Shown here piece after piece: positions 61,602 through 64,000 of a stretch of 64,000 bases of DNA. The notes under the pieces are model-generated. The model saw nothing but the letters and a program-made list of their open reading frames with translations. It ran no database searches and was not told where the DNA came from. Numbering within the stretch: the first letter of the stretch is position 1; each line of letters starts with the position of its first letter. The position numbers and the translations under genes are program-made. The stretch is from JAQVIJ01 sp041287365 (GTDB lineage: Bacteria; Desulfobacterota; Dissulfuribacteria; Dissulfuribacterales; DYLC01). Location of the stretch: contig JBEULL010000030.1 in the NCBI GenBank assembly GCA_041287365.1, positions 1 through 64,000 on the forward strand, read 5' to 3'.

Positions 61602-62894
61602 TTACAATCGCCAATACCGGCAATCTGAAAACTCCTGTCTTTGAAACAAGCCCTTGACATCCACCACAACACCGCCGTTTTTACCCTGATTCTTCAACAT
61701 ATTTCTGATGAAACCCGAGCCGGCCTGCTTGAAAACACCGTGGGCCACGGCGATAATCACTCCATCCTGTTCCACGGGCGGCTCATGCAATAACTCTATG
61801 GAATACTCACGTTTTGCATCCTCCCTGTCCGCAACCGGATCAAAAACCACTGGTTGCATGCCATATTCCCGCAATTCATTCAGGATGTCCACCACCCTTG
61901 TATTGCGTATATCAGGGCAATTCTCCTTAAAAGACAGGCCCAGAACAGCCACCCTGGCACCGTCCACACGTACTCCAGCGCGAATCAACTCCTTTACGGC
62001 ACACTGAGCCACATAAGTACCCATGGAATCGTTTATACGCCTACCTGCCAAAATCACCTCCGGATGATAACCAAGCTTTTGTGCACAGTGAGTAAGATAA
62101 TAGGGATCCACGCCGATACAGTGCCCTCCCACCAATCCAGGCTTAAACGGAAGAAAATTCCATTTGGTTGAAGCTGCCTTTAATACCTCTTGAGTGTCCA
62201 GGCCCAGCCTGTGAAAGATGAGGGCCAACTCGTTCATAAAGGCTATATTCAGGTCCCGCTGCGCATTCTCGATAACCTTGGCCGCTTCAGCGGTCTTGAT
62301 TCCTAAAACAGGATAAACACCTGCTGTCGCCACGAGCGAATAAATACGCTTCAACCGCTCCAGTATCTTCTCATCCTGAGCAGCCACAATCTTTACGATA
62401 GTTTGCAGAGTGTGTTCCATATCGCCTGGATTGATGCGTTCGGGCGAATAGCCCAGATAGAAATCCTTACCGCAACGCAGGCATGAAACCTCTTCCAGAA
62501 CAGCAGCGCAGACGTCCTCCGTGACACCCGGATATACAGTGGACTCATACACCACCACAGCGCCCTTCTGAAGATGATGGCCGATGAGACGTGAAGCTGA
62601 AATCAGATGTGAGAGGTCAGGCTGCTTGCTGGCGTCGATGGGAGTCGGCACAGCCACGATAATCACACTGGCCCTGCGCAATTGGGCCGCATCGGTGGTA
62701 AATGTAAGATGCCCTGCACTAGCAAAATCCTGTTGCGATACCTGACCGGTGGTATCCTGACATGCCTTGTAACGGCGAATCTTTTCTTCGGACAGGTCAA
62801 AACCTATAGTCTCGATCTTTTTGCCGAAAGAAACAGCAAGAGGGAGACCGACATATCCTAAACCAACTACGGCGACTGTCTCATGAACATTCAT
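61602..62894 (-). CDS. tviB: UDP-N-acetylhexosamine 6-dehydrogenase (TviB/WbpA-like)
   Basis: A 430-residue nucleotide-sugar dehydrogenase that oxidises UDP-GlcNAc or UDP-GalNAc to the uronic acid used in surface polysaccharides. Features: NAD site VAVVGLGYVGLPLA (residues 8-21), VAVPTPID, YESTVYPGVTEDVC, GYSPERINPGD, and the catalytic cysteine in VGGHCIGVDPYYL (about residue 260). YSPERINPGD and the early glycines favour the TviB/VipA group over UDP-glucose dehydrogenase. AGAGGTGAG precedes the ATG. No other polysaccharide genes are near. Confidence 0.93.
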   Translation of the reverse strand: MNVHETVAVVGLGYVGLPLAVSFGKKIETIGFDLSEEKIRRYKACQDTTGQVSQQDFASAGHLTFTTDAAQLRRASVIIVAVPTPIDASKQPDLSHLISASRLIGHHLQKGAVVVYESTVYPGVTEDVCAAVLEEVSCLRCGKDFYLGYSPERINPGDMEHTLQTIVKIVAAQDEKILERLKRIYSLVATAGVYPVLGIKTAEAAKVIENAQRDLNIAFMNELALIFHRLGLDTQEVLKAASTKWNFLPFKPGLVGGHCIGVDPYYLTHCAQKLGYHPEVILAGRRINDSMGTYVAQCAVKELIRAGVRVDGARVAVLGLSFKENCPDIRNTRVVDILNELREYGMQPVVFDPVADREDAKREYSIELLHEPPVEQDGVIIAVAHGVFKQAGSGFIRNMLKNQGKNGGVVVDVKGLFQRQEFSDCRYWRL

Positions 62895-62912
62895 TTACAA
62901 CTCACCTCTTGC

Positions 62913-63094
62913 TGATTTCATAAAAAATCATTACCAGGAATGGCTGAACGAAAACTGCCAAATGCAAGGTGCTCAAATCAATGTTAAATATTGAATGGTT
63001 AATGTTGAATTAAGGCTAATTTAACCACAATTTAACATTCACCATTAAAAATTAAACATTATTGTGCAGTCGGCGAGTCTTTGCGATATCATCA
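62913..63094 (+). mobile_element. MITE-like repeat, copy E
   Basis: A 182-bp element filling the whole gap between fmdB and tviB. Left end TGATTTCATAAAAAATCATT, and reverse-complemented right end TGATGATATCGCAAAGACTC, are imperfect inverted repeats. The block GGAATGGCTGAACGAAAACT, GCCAAATGCAAGG and the palindrome (AATGTTAAATATTGAATGG / AACATTCACCATTAAAAATT) align with the other copies. The first TGA of the right repeat is the fmdB stop codon. Confidence 0.75.
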
Positions 63095-63355
63095 ACCCTT
63101 GCTATGCCCTGGTAGCTCTATGGTGGAACAACTGCCCGAGCCGCAGGAGTGGTGCTGGACTGTAGGCATACCGGAGGGACTGGTGACACGACCCGGAGCA
63201 CCATCCGCTACAGCCATATTGGAAGCGCTCATAAGTTTTTGCACCTCAGGGCTCTGGCATCGAGTGCATTTGATATTTGCAATTTCGTCTTTCTGCATCA
63301 CCAATACCTCAAAAACATGATCACAACTGCTACAACGGAATTCATGTATAGGCAT
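63092..63355 (-). CDS. FmdB-family zinc ribbon protein
   Basis: An 87-residue protein. Residues 1-42 are the FmdB zinc ribbon: MPIHEFRC-SSC (C8, C11) and IKCTRCQSPEVQKLMSAS (C30, C33). The tail has a CGSGSC motif and is otherwise low complexity. The name comes from the regulator of formamidase in Methylophilus; the real role is unclear. GGAGG precedes the ATG, nine bases after the permease stop. Its stop codon overlaps element E. Confidence 0.92.
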   Translation of the reverse strand: MPIHEFRCSSCDHVFEVLVMQKDEIANIKCTRCQSPEVQKLMSASNMAVADGAPGRVTSPSGMPTVQHHSCGSGSCSTIELPGHSKG

Positions 63356-63364
63356 AATACCTCC

Positions 63365-64000
63365 TTATTGCTCTATCGCCGCGGCCTTGGGAATCTCCTT
63401 TTTCAGCCTGTTTTTTTTGTAACATACAAACACCAGATTCTCCACACCAAAGGCGATGGATGCCACGAGAATAATCGTAGCACCAGTAGATATATTATAA
63501 AGATATGATAACCAGATACCACATATAGTAAAGACCAGGCTGAAAATACTTGAAAGCAACATCATACTCCAGATGGAACGGCAGTACTTCTCGGCCATGT
63601 GTGGTGGAATGGAAAAAAGAGCTATCACCAGAAGGAGCCCCACTGCACGCATGGTAATCACCACTGCACAGGTCATAAGCCCCACCAGCAAAAAATGCAA
63701 AAAAGTAACCGGCACCCCCTTAAGCAAGGCCATTTCTCTGTCATAGGAGAGCAACACAAATTGATTCCTGAACAAAAACAAGGCCAGCAGAATCAAGACA
63801 TTCATGCCAGCCATCAGCCACAGCTCAGAGGTGGGAACCGCCACCATGCTGCCGAAGAGATAGGTCATGAGATCCACATTATAGCCAGGGGTCAGATCCA
63901 ATAATATGATACCTATAGCCATGCCGCCTGACCAGATGGCTCCGATGATGGCATCCGCCCTGTCCTGTTTTTTAAGAGTGAAAAACGCCATCAAAAAGGC
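63365..64000 (-). CDS. Zinc/manganese ABC transporter permease (ZnuB/TroC family), C-terminal part
   Basis: The last 211 residues of an ABC-3 family permease; the start lies beyond the window edge. About six transmembrane segments are visible, with KQDRADAIIGAIWSGGMAIGII, TYLFGSMVAV, LSYDREMALLKGVPVTFLH, and VGLLLVIALFSIPPHMAEKYC typical of ZnuB, TroC and MntB proteins. It should import Zn2+ or Mn2+ with an ATPase and binding protein probably encoded next on the right. Confidence 0.93.
   Translation of the reverse strand, partial: AFLMAFFTLKKQDRADAIIGAIWSGGMAIGIILLDLTPGYNVDLMTYLFGSMVAVPTSELWLMAGMNVLILLALFLFRNQFVLLSYDREMALLKGVPVTFLHFLLVGLMTCAVVITMRAVGLLLVIALFSIPPHMAEKYCRSIWSMMLLSSIFSLVFTICGIWLSYLYNISTGATIILVASIAFGVENLVFVCYKKNRLKKEIPKAAAIEQ

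Noticed and set aside
21693..63094. A CRISPR array
   Set aside because: The repeated units are single dispersed copies of 120-190 bp with inverted ends and lie many kb apart. No regularly spaced short repeats or cas genes were seen.

Overview
The window reads as a chromosomal segment of a Gram-negative bacterium, most likely a member of the Desulfobacterota (former Deltaproteobacteria). Gram-negative character comes from a TolC/MFP/RND efflux set, lipoproteins with clear lipoboxes, an AsmA-like giant protein, Mpl (recycling of meso-diaminopimelate peptides) and an outer-membrane beta-barrel ending in Phe. The placement within Desulfobacterota is an inference from the combination of a DUF3786 Fe-S protein, an NtrX-type regulator, a CoA-disulfide reductase fused to rhodanese, ThyX, a stand-alone AICAR transformylase and a single-cluster ferredoxin. 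The first 63 bases are the 5' end of a 16S rRNA gene leaving the window on the minus strand, with its promoter just inside.

Layout. 0-2.3 kb: rRNA promoter and a minus-strand pair (DUF3786 protein, degenerate glutathionylspermidine-synthase-like protein). 2.4-9.8 kb: a tightly coupled plus-strand operon (APH-like kinase, AsmA-like protein, CobO, RNase R). 9.9-13.5 kb: two exported proteins, one combining BACON-like repeats with a retropepsin-like domain. 13.7-17.1 kb: bcp-mpl-tgt-yajC. 17.3-19.1 kb: NUDIX protein, ferredoxin, rRNA m5C methyltransferase. 20.2-29.9 kb: TolC-MFP-RND pump, VKOR-thioredoxin fusion, panC, panD, M18 aminopeptidase. 30.1-35.8 kb: thyX, nadB, VTT membrane protein, pgpA, cinA, thpR. 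36-38.9 kb: CheW and a chemoreceptor. 38.9-46.1 kb (minus): aroF, HMA protein, U32 protein, NtrX-type regulator, ABC-2 exporter, tsaE. 46.2-48.4 kb: FtsB-like protein, Gate-domain protein, rluB-type gene. 48.4-59.1 kb (minus): cold-shock gene, outer-membrane barrel, a decayed secreted-protein gene, AICAR transformylase, DsbC-like protein, CoADR-rhodanese, mfd. 59.3-64 kb: metallophosphoesterase operon, wrbA, tviB, fmdB and the end of a zinc/manganese ABC permease.

Most of the content is core metabolism and maintenance: pantothenate and NAD precursors, cobalamin adenosylation, aromatic and purine biosynthesis, tRNA and rRNA modification, RNA decay, transcription-coupled repair and disulfide chemistry. 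I found no phage, CRISPR, transposase or restriction cluster.

The most notable non-gene signal is a dispersed family of about 170-188 bp AT-rich palindromic elements with terminal inverted repeats. There are four good copies and one degenerate copy, and the four good ones abut or overlap the stop codon of a neighbouring gene; two of them bracket mfd. They look like non-autonomous MITE-like elements that have taken over gene ends. Other unusual points are the BACON/retropepsin protein, the pseudo-enzyme-like GspS homologue, a gene remnant with an in-frame amber codon, a terminator hidden inside the 3' end of a convergent gene, and an in-frame microduplication in the TolC gene.
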